From an uncultured Corynebacterium sp. (GTDB lineage: Bacteria; Actinomycetota; Actinomycetes; Mycobacteriales; Mycobacteriaceae), in contig CALUCD010000006.1 of NCBI GenBank assembly GCA_943914465.1, forward strand, positions 62,001 through 126,000: 64,000 bases of DNA. Reading direction: 5' to 3'. Made by a program: the position numbers and the translations under genes. Shown here piece by piece: positions 25,532-34,347 of the stretch (within the stretch, counting starts at the first letter, position 1; each line of letters opens with the position of its first letter). The notes below the pieces were generated by a model, which worked only from the letters and a program-made list of their open reading frames with translations, was not told the DNA's origin and searched no databases.

Positions 25532-26286
25532 AGAACGCTCCTGACCGCGATGCCCTCAGCGTTGAGCCGAGCGACGATGCTGCGGGTCATCTCCACTGCA
25601 CCGGGGGAGTCACCGTGCACGCAGACAGACTCCGCGTGCACGTCAACAATCGTGCCATCGGTCGCGGTCACCGAGCCGGTAGCTGCGACCTGGAGCACTC
25701 GTGCTGCTACCTCCTCTGGGTCGTGCAGCACCGCGTTGGGCTCGCGCCGGGAAACAAGGGTTCCATCGGGGTTGTACCCACGGTCGGCGAACGCCTCCCG
25801 GATTACCCGCATGCCGGCTGCCTCGGCAATGTCTACGGCGACGCCGCCGGGCAGGAGCATGAGTGCAAGCTCCGTGCTGAATGCCTTGACCCCGTCGACG
25901 ACAGCGCGTGCGTGCGCCTCGTGGTGCACGATGGTGTTATACAGCGCGCCGTGTGGTTTGACGTAGCTGATTTTGGTGCCATTTGCTCGGGCGAGTGCGT
26001 CTAAGGCGCCGAGCTGGTACAGAATTTCATCTGCCAGCTCGCCTGGTGCATAGTCAACAAACCGGCGCCCGAAGGCGGTGGGGTCGTTGTAGGCGGGGTG
26101 AGCGCCAACTGTCACGCCGGAAGCCGCGGCTTGCGCAAGCGTGGCTGCAATGGAGTGCGGGTCCCCGGCATGAAAGCCAGTGGCCACATTTGCGCTAGAG
26201 ACCATGTTGAGCATGGCGGTATCGTCCGCGACCGGGTTGCCCGCCGTTGTTTCACCCAGATCGGCATTGAGATCTATCCCTTGCAT
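25528..26286 (-). CDS. pxpA: 5-oxoprolinase subunit A (LamB/YcsF family)
   Basis: A 252-residue TIM-barrel-like protein of the LamB/YcsF family. Signature: the N-terminal IDLNADLGET, SSANVATGFHAGDPHS, GVTVGAHPAYND, YVKPHGALYN, and FADRGYNPDGTLVSRREPNAVL, ending with the VHGDSPGAV motif. With PxpB/C it hydrolyses 5-oxoproline (pyroglutamate) to glutamate using ATP. ATG 26286 is chosen because TATAAC lies 7 nt upstream (leaderless pattern) and the protein then begins exactly at the family N terminus. It is first in the operon and diverges from ppk2. Confidence 0.94.
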   Translation of the reverse strand: MQGIDLNADLGETTAGNPVADDTAMLNMVSSANVATGFHAGDPHSIAATLAQAAASGVTVGAHPAYNDPTAFGRRFVDYAPGELADEILYQLGALDALARANGTKISYVKPHGALYNTIVHHEAHARAVVDGVKAFSTELALMLLPGGVAVDIAEAAGMRVIREAFADRGYNPDGTLVSRREPNAVLHDPEEVAARVLQVAATGSVTATDGTIVDVHAESVCVHGDSPGAVEMTRSIVARLNAEGIAVRSVL

Positions 26287-26377
26287 GCCCTTAGTTATAC
26301 CTCTGGGTGCGCACGCAGGTGTCGGGATCTGCCGCCTTGGTGCAGGTGGGCCAATCAAATCGGTTACGGTTATGAGC

Positions 26378-27244
26378 ATGAGCGATGAGTCAACCAACCA
26401 ACCCCCAAAGCTATCCAAAAAGGCTTACGAAAAAGAGCTGCTACGCCTGCAAGCGGAGTTAGTGGCGATGCAGCAGTGGGTGGTCGAAACTGGCGCCCGG
26501 CTCGTGGTCATCATGGAGGGCCGCGACGCAGCAGGGAAAGGCTCTGCAATTAAGCGCATAACGCAGTACCTCAATCCGCGCACGTGCCGCATCGAGGCGT
26601 TGCCAAAACCGACTGAGCGCGAGCAGGGACAGTGGTACTTTCAGCGCTACGTTGAGAAGCTGCCGGCAGCGGGCGAGATCGTTATCTTCGATCGTTCGTG
26701 GTACAACCGCGCGGGCGTGGAGCGAGTGATGGGTTTTTGCACCTCGCAGGAGTACCGCCGGTTTTTGCACCAGGCCCCCATCTTTGAGCGGCTGCTGGTT
26801 GAAGACGGCATTATGCTGCGCAAATATTGGTTTTCCGTCTCGGATGAGGAGCAGTACAACCGCTTTGTCTCCCGCCGAGAAGATCCGCTGCGGCAGTGGA
26901 AGCTCTCTCCAATGGATTTAGAGTCCATCACGAAGTGGGAGGATTACTCCCGGGCGAAAGACGAGATGTTCATCCACACCGACATCCCTGCCGCGCCCTG
27001 GTACACGGTGGAAAGTGAGGACAAGAAGCGCTCCCGCATTAACGTCATTTCCCACTTGTTGTCCACCGTTCCGTATGAACACATTGCTCCTGAGTTGCCG
27101 GAGATTCCTCCGCGGCCGGAGACCACTGACTATGAGCGCCCTCCGCGTGAGGAATTTCGCTATGTCCCCGATGCTGCTGCAAAGCTCGAGCAGGACAAAA
27201 ACGGCAAGGGCAAGAAATCCAAAAAGCACAAGAAGGATGCGTAA
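26378..27244 (+). CDS. ppk2: Polyphosphate kinase 2
   Basis: A 288-residue P-loop kinase of the PPK2 family, transferring phosphate between polyphosphate and nucleoside diphosphates. Walker A is MEGRDAAGKGSAIKRI; PKPTEREQGQWYFQRYVEKLP, the Walker B/lid region IFDRSWYNRAGVERVMGF and KYWFSVSDEEQYNRF follow, with EDYSRAKDEMFIHTD near the end. C. glutamicum has two PPK2 enzymes of about this length. The C-terminal tail is unusually Lys-rich (KNGKGKKSKKHKKDA). Start ATG 26378 has TACGGT 7 nt before it; ATG 26372 is in the same frame. Confidence 0.94.
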   Translation: MSDESTNQPPKLSKKAYEKELLRLQAELVAMQQWVVETGARLVVIMEGRDAAGKGSAIKRITQYLNPRTCRIEALPKPTEREQGQWYFQRYVEKLPAAGEIVIFDRSWYNRAGVERVMGFCTSQEYRRFLHQAPIFERLLVEDGIMLRKYWFSVSDEEQYNRFVSRREDPLRQWKLSPMDLESITKWEDYSRAKDEMFIHTDIPAAPWYTVESEDKKRSRINVISHLLSTVPYEHIAPELPEIPPRPETTDYERPPREEFRYVPDAAAKLEQDKNGKGKKSKKHKKDA

Positions 27245-27262
27245 CCTGCCCGCAAGCGCCGC

Positions 27263-27838
27263 TTAGGTGGCAATTGGGCGCTTCGGGTACCCGCGCGGAG
27301 TGGACACGGTCTTGTCGCCCGGTATCCAAAACCGCAGCGCAGCATCGGCGTTCTTGCTGATCCCGATGCGCGGGCCGGCGACCCACACCGGTTCGCTGTC
27401 GCGCTCCTGCAGCACAACCGGGGTCCCGTTATCACTCAACTCGAGTCCAAGCGCTTGGCCGAGGTTGCCGGGGCCGCGGGCGAGGTTTTCAAATACGATC
27501 GGCGCGCGCTCGGGGCGCTGCCTGCGAGCGCGGGCGAGGTCCTCACCGGCTACAACTTCGCCTGCGCGCATCAAGCAGCCTTGGCCGTCTCCTTCCGGTG
27601 CGCACACGATGTTTCCGTTGTGGTGCAACCCATAGGAGAAGTACACGTAGAGGTGCCCGGGTGGGCCGAACATCGTTGCGTTGCGTGCAGTTTTGCCATT
27701 GAATGTGTGCGCCGCCGCGTCTGCAGCACCTAGGTACGCCTCCACCTCTGTTAAGCGAATGCTGACGCCATTGTGGGAAATGACGCAGCCGAGCAGTTGT
27801 GGGGCGACGATATTCGCGGGTTCGGAAAAGTCGATCAT
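27263..27838 (-). CDS. mpg: DNA-3-methyladenine glycosylase II (Mpg/AAG type)
   Basis: A 191-residue alkyladenine DNA glycosylase of the Mpg family, which flips and excises alkylated and deaminated purines. Active-site region: LTEVEAYLGAADAAAHTF with the catalytic Glu of EVEAY, then GPPGHLYVYFSYGLHHN, CLMRAGEV and ARGPGNLGQALGL. Start ATG 27838 is preferred because GAGG lies 5 nt before it; ATG 27865 would overlap the preceding HAD gene by 13 nt and lacks a ribosome site. Together with tag at 6.4-7.0 kb the window encodes two unrelated alkylpurine glycosylases. Confidence 0.93.
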   Translation of the reverse strand: MIDFSEPANIVAPQLLGCVISHNGVSIRLTEVEAYLGAADAAAHTFNGKTARNATMFGPPGHLYVYFSYGLHHNGNIVCAPEGDGQGCLMRAGEVVAGEDLARARRQRPERAPIVFENLARGPGNLGQALGLELSDNGTPVVLQERDSEPVWVAGPRIGISKNADAALRFWIPGDKTVSTPRGYPKRPIAT

Positions 27839-27852
27839 CCTATCCTCGGCGC

Positions 27853-28683
27853 TCACGCTAGCCATTGTTCGAGCCGGGTGACGGCGGCGTGGCTGTCATT
27901 GTCGCCGATGACCTCGTCAGCGATCGCCTGGAGGTCTTCATGCGCGTTGCCCATCGCTACGGCAATACCCGCTGACTGGAGCATGACGAAGTCGTTGAGG
28001 TAATCACCAATCGCGGCGGTATCGGCCTGGGCGATCCCCAGCGCATCTGAAAGCGCCAGCAGCGCTGTGCCCTTGTCGGCGTCAGGGTCCATGATGTCTA
28101 GCCAATGCTTCGAACTGACCAATATGCGCAACTCAGGCACAGTCTCGTTTACCCACGGCAGGGCATCCGCCTCGGCATCGGATTCGACGTACAGCGCGAT
28201 CTTGATTGTTCCGCCCGTGGGGGCCTGTGTCAACGCCTCAAGTTCTTCGCGCGCCGTGTAGTACTTCGCCACCTCCGCATCGATCTGCTCCGGAAGGCCG
28301 GAAACGGTGTAAGCAACCTCGGGTGTGCACACGACCGCGTGCGCGCGAAACGGAGCATCAGCCAAGGCATCTAGCAGCCGGCGTACGGGCGCGTCCGGCA
28401 TCGTGGTGGTGGAGACGATCTCACCGTCGTGGAACACCACTGCGCCGTTTTCGGCGATGAACGTTGCAGGGGAGCAGCCATGTGTCTCGTTATCGAACAT
28501 GGCGCGCAACGTCGCGAGTTGCCGTCCAGACGCCGGAGTGATGATCATGTCAGCTGCGCTCGCTCGCTTGAGCACTGGCCAAAATCGTTGCGGTATGTCG
28601 CCATCGCTGGTGAGCAGGGTGCCGTCCATATCAAGGGCAACAAGGCGAGGGTGCGGGGACTTCGGCGGGGTGTGTGGAGCCAA
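27853..28683 (-). CDS. HAD-superfamily (Cof-type) hydrolase
   Basis: A 276-residue haloacid-dehalogenase-fold phosphatase, class IIB (Cof). Motif I is VALDMDGTLLTSDGDIP with the nucleophilic Asp, motif II the TPASGRQLATL region, and motif III/IV the GDYLNDFVMLQSAGIAVAMGNA stretch (core GDYLND...AVAMGNA). Cof enzymes dephosphorylate sugar phosphates or cofactors; the substrate cannot be told from sequence. The start is TTG at 28683, with GAAAGG 6 nt upstream. mpg follows. Confidence 0.88.
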   Translation of the reverse strand: MAPHTPPKSPHPRLVALDMDGTLLTSDGDIPQRFWPVLKRASAADMIITPASGRQLATLRAMFDNETHGCSPATFIAENGAVVFHDGEIVSTTTMPDAPVRRLLDALADAPFRAHAVVCTPEVAYTVSGLPEQIDAEVAKYYTAREELEALTQAPTGGTIKIALYVESDAEADALPWVNETVPELRILVSSKHWLDIMDPDADKGTALLALSDALGIAQADTAAIGDYLNDFVMLQSAGIAVAMGNAHEDLQAIADEVIGDNDSHAAVTRLEQWLA

Positions 28684-28775
28684 CTGTGACCTTTCGTCGG
28701 AAAGTGTTCGCTGCCACGACCGTACCCTGTTATGCGGACAACCCCGCCCCGTGTGTGATGTGGAACACTGGGTGC

Positions 28776-29768
28776 ATGACGCAACCAGAATCGCAACCGG
28801 TACTTACTGATGTCCGCGGCTCCACCGGGATACTCACCCTCAACCGTCCGAAGGCCTTGAATTCGCTGAACTACGACATGGTCAAAATTATCGATGCTGC
28901 TCTACGCGAATGGGCGGATGATGATGCGGTGGAGCAGGTGGTTATTTGCTCAAGTTCTCCGCACTTCTGCTCGGGGGGTGACGTCAAAACTGCCCGCGCT
29001 GAGATTCTCGCTGGCAACGAGGCCCTGATCGACGAGTTTTTCGCCTTTGAGTACACCATGAACGGGTTCATCGCGAAGTACCCGAAGCCGTACGTCACGC
29101 TTGCATCCGGCGTGATCATGGGGGGTGGCATGGGCGTGTCTGCGCACGGATCTCACCTGGTTGTCACCGAAGATGCGTTCGCTTCAATGCCGGAGATGAA
29201 CATCGGCTACATCACGGATGTCGGCATGAGCTGGACACTGCAACACCTACCGGGGTACTCCTCGACCCAGCTGGGAAAGTTCCTTGGGCTCACCGGGTAC
29301 CGCATGACACCGGATGACATGCTCGCGCTCGGACTGGCTTCACACAAGGTCGCCACAGTAGACGGCATACTCGATCAGCTCGTTGATCAGGGGCTTTCTT
29401 CGCTTGACGACGCCTCATTGCAACCCGATCACAGTCAACTAGCCACCTGGTTTGATCAGATCGATGCGACCTTTATCGGACCGTGGACGGAGATTGAAGG
29501 CCGGTTAGACGGGCAGTTTGGTGACATGGTGCGCACACTCACCGCGCAGGCCTCGCCGTCGTCACTGGTAGCGGCCGCCGAACTTTTCGAGGCCAACGCC
29601 GCGCACGACCTCGCGGGCGCCTTGGAAAATGAGCGAGTGCTTGGCGCGCAGATGCGACGCGAGCCTGACTTTGTTGAAGGCGTGCGTGCAGTGCTCGTTG
29701 ATAAAGACCAGTCGGCACAGTTCGCCCCCGCACCGGACGCGGAGCAGTACCGCAGTCTGCTGAGTTAG
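28776..29768 (+). CDS. 3-hydroxyisobutyryl-CoA hydrolase-like crotonase-family enzyme
   Basis: A 330-residue crotonase-fold protein. The N-terminal half has GILTLNRPKALNSLNYDMV, CSSSPHFCSGGDVK with the oxyanion-hole Gly, ASGVIMGGGMGVSAHGSH and the MPEMNIGYITDVGMSW segment that corresponds to the ETGIGLFPDVG region of HIBCH proteins. The length (about 330-350 aa, longer than enoyl-CoA hydratases of 260 aa) and the C-terminal helical part match 3-hydroxyisobutyryl-CoA hydrolases of valine catabolism. An enoyl-CoA isomerase role remains possible. ATG 28776 is chosen because AACACT lies 6 nt upstream and the frame before it runs through the promoter of the HAD gene. Confidence 0.85.
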   Translation: MTQPESQPVLTDVRGSTGILTLNRPKALNSLNYDMVKIIDAALREWADDDAVEQVVICSSSPHFCSGGDVKTARAEILAGNEALIDEFFAFEYTMNGFIAKYPKPYVTLASGVIMGGGMGVSAHGSHLVVTEDAFASMPEMNIGYITDVGMSWTLQHLPGYSSTQLGKFLGLTGYRMTPDDMLALGLASHKVATVDGILDQLVDQGLSSLDDASLQPDHSQLATWFDQIDATFIGPWTEIEGRLDGQFGDMVRTLTAQASPSSLVAAAELFEANAAHDLAGALENERVLGAQMRREPDFVEGVRAVLVDKDQSAQFAPAPDAEQYRSLLS

Positions 29769-29919
29769 CGTGTCTTCGCCCGCGGCGTGCGCGAATACCC
29801 GTCTACCTTCACTGCCCCGAACGCTGTTGCGGACGTTAGTATGGGGGGGACGGATTGGGCAGAATATGCCCCCATAAACCACACATGCGATTGATTTCAA
29901 TGACCGCTTAAGGAGCGAC

Positions 29920-31380
29920 GTGACCGAAAACCAGGTGGACACCACCCCCCGCGATGACTGGAACCACAAGATTGAGCTCGCGCAGGAGATGCTCCCGCTA
30001 ATCAGCCGCCTACACCGCGAGCACAACGCAGTGACCTCAATTCACGGCCGCCTGCTCATTGGCCTGACCGACATCGAGATCATCAAGGCGCACCGCTACG
30101 CGCGTCGCATTGTGGAAAAAGAGCTGCCGTTAGATGAGACGCTGCCGATCCTGCGCGAGCTCGTAGAAATGGATCTGGGTACCGCCTCGATCGACCTCGG
30201 TCACCTGGCACACCTGTATAAGGAGTCCGGCCAGGAGGATCTGCGTGCGTTCTTGGAAGCACAGCTCGCGGATGTAGTTGGGACGTCATCTGAACTCGAG
30301 GGCCGCGATGTAGTGCTGTACGGTTTTGGCCGCATCGGCCGTCTGCTGGCTCGCATCCTTATCGCTCGGGAAGCGACCTATGGTGGGGTGCGGCTGCGCG
30401 CGGTCGTCGTGCGCAAGAAGGGCGACGGTGACATCATTAAACGCGCCTCGCTCCTGCGTCGTGACTCTGTCCACGGAGCATTCAACGGCACCATCACCGT
30501 CGACGAAGAAAACGAGATCATCTGGGCGAACGGCACCCCGATCAAGATGATCTACGCCGATAACCCGGCTGAGATTGACTACACCGCCTACGGCATCAAC
30601 AACGCCATCGTGGTCGACAACACCGGTGCATGGCGCGACCGTGAAGGGCTGTCCCGCCACCTTGAATCCGCAGGAGTGGACCGCGTGCTGTTGACCGCGC
30701 CGGGCAAAGGTGACATCCCCAACATCGTCTACGGCATTAACCAGGACATGATCGGCGATGACAAGATTCTCTCCGCGGCGTCGTGTACCACCAACGGCAT
30801 TACCCCAGTGCTGAAGGTCATCAACGACCGCTACGGAGTCAAGCATGGACATGTTGAAACCGTGCACTCGTACACGAATGACCAAAATTTGGCCGATAAC
30901 TTTCACAAGGGTCCGCGCCGCGGTCGCGCAGCAGGGCTGAACATGGTGCTCACCGAGACCGGCGCGGCGAAGGCTGTCTCCAAGGCGTTGCCGGAGTTTG
31001 CAGGCAAACTCACCGGCAACGCGATTCGCGTGCCCACGCCGGACGTGTCTATGGCCGTGATCAACCTCGACTTGGAAACCGAAGTGGATAAGGACGAGGT
31101 GAACAACTTCCTGCGCCGCGTGTCCACCGACTCTGATCTGCGCCAGCAGATCGACTACATCCACTCGCCTGAAGTGGTATCTACTGACCTACTCGGCTCC
31201 ACTCACGCCGGTGTGGTCGACGGCTTAGCTACCATCGCCTCCGGCAACCACCTGGTGCTCTACGTCTGGTACGACAACGAGTACGGGTACTCCAACCAGG
31301 TCGTGCGCGTGGTCGAGGACATCGCAGGGGTACGCCCGAAGGTTTATCCAGCACGTAAGGCACCGGCTGAAATCCAGTAG
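29920..31380 (+). CDS. gapB: Glyceraldehyde-3-phosphate dehydrogenase, GapB type with N-terminal extension
   Basis: A 486-residue GAPDH. Residues 1-about 125 form a helical extension not found in classical GapA (about 335 aa) but typical of corynebacterial GapB/GapX; then the NAD-binding domain begins at VVLYGFGRIGRLLARIL, and the catalytic Cys is in AASCTTNG (about residue 289), followed by the VETVHSYTNDQNL active-site loop with His and the NEYGYSNQVVRVVED ending. In C. glutamicum GapB works mainly in the gluconeogenic direction with NADP. GTG start follows TTAAGGAG at good spacing. The enzyme lies in the cytoplasm. Confidence 0.94.
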   Translation: MTENQVDTTPRDDWNHKIELAQEMLPLISRLHREHNAVTSIHGRLLIGLTDIEIIKAHRYARRIVEKELPLDETLPILRELVEMDLGTASIDLGHLAHLYKESGQEDLRAFLEAQLADVVGTSSELEGRDVVLYGFGRIGRLLARILIAREATYGGVRLRAVVVRKKGDGDIIKRASLLRRDSVHGAFNGTITVDEENEIIWANGTPIKMIYADNPAEIDYTAYGINNAIVVDNTGAWRDREGLSRHLESAGVDRVLLTAPGKGDIPNIVYGINQDMIGDDKILSAASCTTNGITPVLKVINDRYGVKHGHVETVHSYTNDQNLADNFHKGPRRGRAAGLNMVLTETGAAKAVSKALPEFAGKLTGNAIRVPTPDVSMAVINLDLETEVDKDEVNNFLRRVSTDSDLRQQIDYIHSPEVVSTDLLGSTHAGVVDGLATIASGNHLVLYVWYDNEYGYSNQVVRVVEDIAGVRPKVYPARKAPAEIQ

Positions 31381-31429
31381 CGCGGTCTATGTTCGCGAGC
31401 CCGGCGCCCGGCCGTACCGCGTCGCAGAT

Positions 31430-31861
31430 TTAATCAGCGGCGGACGCGGCCCGCCGGACGAGTTGTGCGACCTTCTCTCGTGCTTGGTCATCCAAGTTGG
31501 CGATCGCAAAGCTGGTTGCCCACATCGTCCCGTCATCAAGCCGCGCGCCCTCGTTGAACCCCAACGTTGCGTAGCGCACCCCGAATTTGCTCTTGACCTG
31601 AAGGAATACGACCACGCCGTCCTCGTTTTCGTAGGCGGGTATGCCGTACCAGGTGCGTGCATCCAGATGCGGGGCTTCACGGAGAACAATGCCGTGGATC
31701 TCTGCGGCAAGAGCGCGGTCGTCGTCGGGCATATTGTCAATCAGTTCTTGCAGGGCTTCGAGGTTTTTGGCCTTCTTGTTCCCGCCCTTTTCTCGGCGCA
31801 GTTCTTCCGCGCGCTCTCGCATCGCCTCGCGCTCTGCGGGGCTAAACCCGGTTTCGCTCAT
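31430..31861 (-). CDS. DUF1801-like (YdhG/iron-chaperone-fold) protein
   Basis: A 143-residue soluble protein. The first about 50 residues are charged (ETGFSPAEREAMRERAEELRREKGG) and the core reads EIHGIVLREAPHLDARTWYGIPAYENEDGVVVFLQVKSKFGVRYATLGFNEG in overlapping cores typical of the DUF1801 family, related to YdhG, whose function is unclear. Start ATG 31861 lies inside the end of the upstream glycosyltransferase gene (20-nt overlap), so it is the last gene of the sqdB-GT4 transcript. The longer frame from 31993 lies within the glycosyltransferase and is not used. Confidence 0.8.
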   Translation of the reverse strand: MSETGFSPAEREAMRERAEELRREKGGNKKAKNLEALQELIDNMPDDDRALAAEIHGIVLREAPHLDARTWYGIPAYENEDGVVVFLQVKSKFGVRYATLGFNEGARLDDGTMWATSFAIANLDDQAREKVAQLVRRAASAAD

Positions 31862-32990
31862 GTGCACGTATCGCTTTATCGTAGACTTCAACGACGGCCT
31901 CGGTGGAGGAGCGCCAGTTCCACCGCCCCGCCTCTGCGCGTGCAGCGTGCGCCATCTGGGTGCGCAGGGGGGCGTCGACAAGCAACTGCTCAAGCTTTTT
32001 CGCCCACGCAGAATCTGGCAGGGATGGATCGACTAGGAACCCGGTTGAGCCGTCGTCGACAACAAAGGGTAGTCCGCCCGCATTCGCCGCGACCACTGGG
32101 ACGCCAGAGGCGAACGCCTCGAGCGCCGCGAAGCCGAGCGTTTCCGTCGTCGACGGGAAGAGCAGCGCGTCGCCGGATGCATACGCGGCATGCAACTCCT
32201 CGCCGGAGAGATAGCCGGTCAGCGTGATCCAGTCGCGGTCGAATAATTTCCTGATCTCTCGAAACTGTGGTCCGCCACCAATCACCGCGAAGCGTGTGCC
32301 GGGGACGCGCTCACGCACGCCCTCCATGATCGGCAGGCAGCGTTCAACAGATTTCTCGGCGGAAACGCGACCGACGAAGATCACCAGTGGAGCGTCTGGG
32401 CAGCCGCCGGTCAGTCGCGAACGCATCGCTGTGGTGCGCTTTTCCGGCGAGAAACTTTTCGTATCCACCGCTTTTGGCCACAGCTCAGTATTGGGGATGC
32501 CGTATCCCGCGGCTCGCTCCATCATCGGACCGGAAGTGACTAAGTTGTACTGCGCCTTGCCGTGGAAGGTGCGCAACCCCCACTCCGCAGCCGGCTTGGC
32601 CCACGGAATGCCCAGCTTCACAGTGTATTCGGGCACGTCGGTATGAAACGAGCCCACAAGCGGGAGACCCTGGAAGTGGGCGATGAGGCTGGACCAACCG
32701 GCTGTCCACATCGGATTGATCGCATGCACCACATCGGGCTGGAATTGCGCCAGCCGACGGGGAATGACCGGGGTGATGAGACCGAATTTGATCTCGGGGT
32801 ACACGGGCTTGAAGCTTAGCGACGGCACGTGCACCACCTCAAACCCTGCACACTCATCCGGAGCGTCACCGGTGGCGAAGATGAGCACGTCGTGGCCCAG
32901 CTGCGCGAGTTGCTCCAGGTGGCGAAGAGTGCGGGTGACGACACCGTCGATCTTCGGTAGGAAGACCTCGGTGAGGATGGCGATGCGCAC
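31842..32990 (-). CDS. GT4-family glycosyltransferase, MgtA/SqdX-like
   Basis: A 382-residue GT-B fold glycosyltransferase of family GT4. It has the N-terminal acceptor region FLPKIDGVVTRTLRHLEQL, GSFHTDVPEYTVKLG, and the nucleotide-sugar site IFVGRVSAEKSVERCLP with the EX7E region TTETLGFAALEAFASGVPVV. Family members with this N terminus transfer mannose or sulfoquinovose to diacylglycerol lipids (MgtA of C. glutamicum, SqdX/SQD2). The direct upstream neighbour is an SQD1-like UDP-sulfoquinovose synthase separated by 5 bp, which favours a SqdX-like role, but the closest well-studied corynebacterial protein is a mannosyltransferase, so the donor is not decided. Confidence 0.85.
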   Translation of the reverse strand: MRIAILTEVFLPKIDGVVTRTLRHLEQLAQLGHDVLIFATGDAPDECAGFEVVHVPSLSFKPVYPEIKFGLITPVIPRRLAQFQPDVVHAINPMWTAGWSSLIAHFQGLPLVGSFHTDVPEYTVKLGIPWAKPAAEWGLRTFHGKAQYNLVTSGPMMERAAGYGIPNTELWPKAVDTKSFSPEKRTTAMRSRLTGGCPDAPLVIFVGRVSAEKSVERCLPIMEGVRERVPGTRFAVIGGGPQFREIRKLFDRDWITLTGYLSGEELHAAYASGDALLFPSTTETLGFAALEAFASGVPVVAANAGGLPFVVDDGSTGFLVDPSLPDSAWAKKLEQLLVDAPLRTQMAHAARAEAGRWNWRSSTEAVVEVYDKAIRAHERNRV

Positions 32991-32995
32991 TGCGG

Positions 32996-34192
32996 TTACT
33001 TCTCGCCTTCCGGCACACCCTCGTGCTGCTCTTTAGTCCACAGCGAGCGTGCCGGGATCTTGCTACGATCGGCGCGATCGGCGTACTTGCGTGCGACGTC
33101 CTCGACTTCCTGGAGCAAGCCTTCCGCGAGGTAGGTCGGTTCGAGGCCGAGACCGATGAAGGTGTCGTTCGCCACGTGCAGTTCATTCTCGGCGGACTCT
33201 TTGCGCGGGTTCGGCACCATCTGCACCTCCGCGCCGGAAATTTTGCCGATCAGCTCGGCGAGGTCGCGCACACGGTGGGTCTCCGTCATTTGATTGAAGA
33301 TCTTGACGCGCTCACCCTTCGCCGGCGGGTTCTCCACCGCGAGCTGAATGCATTTCACCATGTCCTGGATATGGATAAAGGCGCGGGTTTGACCACCCGT
33401 GCCGTGCACGGTGAGGGGGTAGCCCACCGCAGCCTGCATGAGGAAGCGGTTGAGCACCGTGCCGTAGTCGCCGTCGTAGTCGAACCGGTTGATCAGTCGC
33501 TCGTCGCGCTGTGTCTGGGGAGTGTGGGTTCCCCAGATGATGCCCTGGTGCAGATCAGTGACCCGTAGTTCATCGTTCTTTGCGTAGTACGCGAACAGGC
33601 TTTGATCCAGCACCTTGGTCATGTGGTAGACCGAGCCAGGGTTAGTGGGGTAGAGGATCTGTTGCTCCACAACGCCGCTATCACCGGCGTCAACTTGAAT
33701 GTCGAGGTAGCCCTCAGGAATCTTCATACCGGCCGTGCCATAGCCATACACGCCCATGGTGCCAAGGTGAATAACGTGGATATCAAGGCCCGACTCCACG
33801 ATTGCTACGAGCAGATTGTGGGTCGCGTTGACGTTGTTGTCGACCGTGTAGCGCTTTGTGCGCTGATTTTTCATTGAGTACGGGGCGGCGCGTTGTTCCG
33901 CGAAGTGAATGATTGCGTCTGGCTCAAATTCGGTGATGAAGCTCAACAGCGCTTCGAAGTCTTGAGCGACGTCGATCTGCCGGAAGCCGATGTCTTTGCC
34001 GGAGATTTCCTTCCACGCTGCCAATCGCTGCTCAATGGATGCGATCGGTGTCAGTGATTCGGCACCGAGTTCTTTGTCGATGGCGCGGCGCGAGAGGTTG
34101 TCTACAATTACCACGTCATGGCCGATATCTGAGAGGTGCAGTGAAGCGGGCCATCCGCAGAATCCGTCCCCGCCTAGAACCGCAATCTTCAT
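32996..34192 (-). CDS. sqdB: SQD1-like UDP-sulfoquinovose synthase
   Basis: A 398-residue NAD-binding SDR-type epimerase/sulfotransferase relative. The N terminus IAVLGGDGFCGWPASLHLS is the NAD loop. The SQD1 features are unusually clear: HLGTMGVYGYG (Thr145), GSVYHMTKVLDQ (Tyr189/Lys193 pair), VTDLHQGIIWGT, NRFDYDGDYGTVLNRFLMQ, AAVGYPLTVHGTGGQTRAFI and MVPNPRKESAENE; plant SQD1 has closely similar segments. It makes UDP-sulfoquinovose from UDP-glucose and sulfite. One difference: the Glu after TMG in plant SQD1 is Val148 here. GAAGG precedes the ATG. Confidence 0.85.
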   Translation of the reverse strand: MKIAVLGGDGFCGWPASLHLSDIGHDVVIVDNLSRRAIDKELGAESLTPIASIEQRLAAWKEISGKDIGFRQIDVAQDFEALLSFITEFEPDAIIHFAEQRAAPYSMKNQRTKRYTVDNNVNATHNLLVAIVESGLDIHVIHLGTMGVYGYGTAGMKIPEGYLDIQVDAGDSGVVEQQILYPTNPGSVYHMTKVLDQSLFAYYAKNDELRVTDLHQGIIWGTHTPQTQRDERLINRFDYDGDYGTVLNRFLMQAAVGYPLTVHGTGGQTRAFIHIQDMVKCIQLAVENPPAKGERVKIFNQMTETHRVRDLAELIGKISGAEVQMVPNPRKESAENELHVANDTFIGLGLEPTYLAEGLLQEVEDVARKYADRADRSKIPARSLWTKEQHEGVPEGEK

Positions 34193-34318
34193 GAACTGAC
34201 CTTCCGTCTCACATCACCCGCACTCCGGCGCCGTCGCCAGAGCTTCCGCACCACGTTACATTCGCTGCCGCGCATGTGGGGCAGATCGAAGATGAACGTT
34301 GGGTGAAACCCACTGTGC

Positions 34319-34347
34319 GTGCTCTAGCGTATCTGACGCTAGAGCAC
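34319..34347 (-). terminator. Perfect 12-bp hairpin, likely terminator
   Basis: GTGCTCTAGCGT pairs perfectly with ACGCTAGAGCAC around a 5-nt loop. It covers the stop codon region of the small frame 34339-34551 and lies 127 bp upstream of sqdB. No U-run follows, so the termination would be structure-only; it could also be a regulator's operator. Confidence 0.5.

Noticed and set aside
30286..31164. 292-codon minus-strand frame in gapB
   Set aside because: Shadow of a strongly conserved gene with the SCTTNG motif in the other frame.
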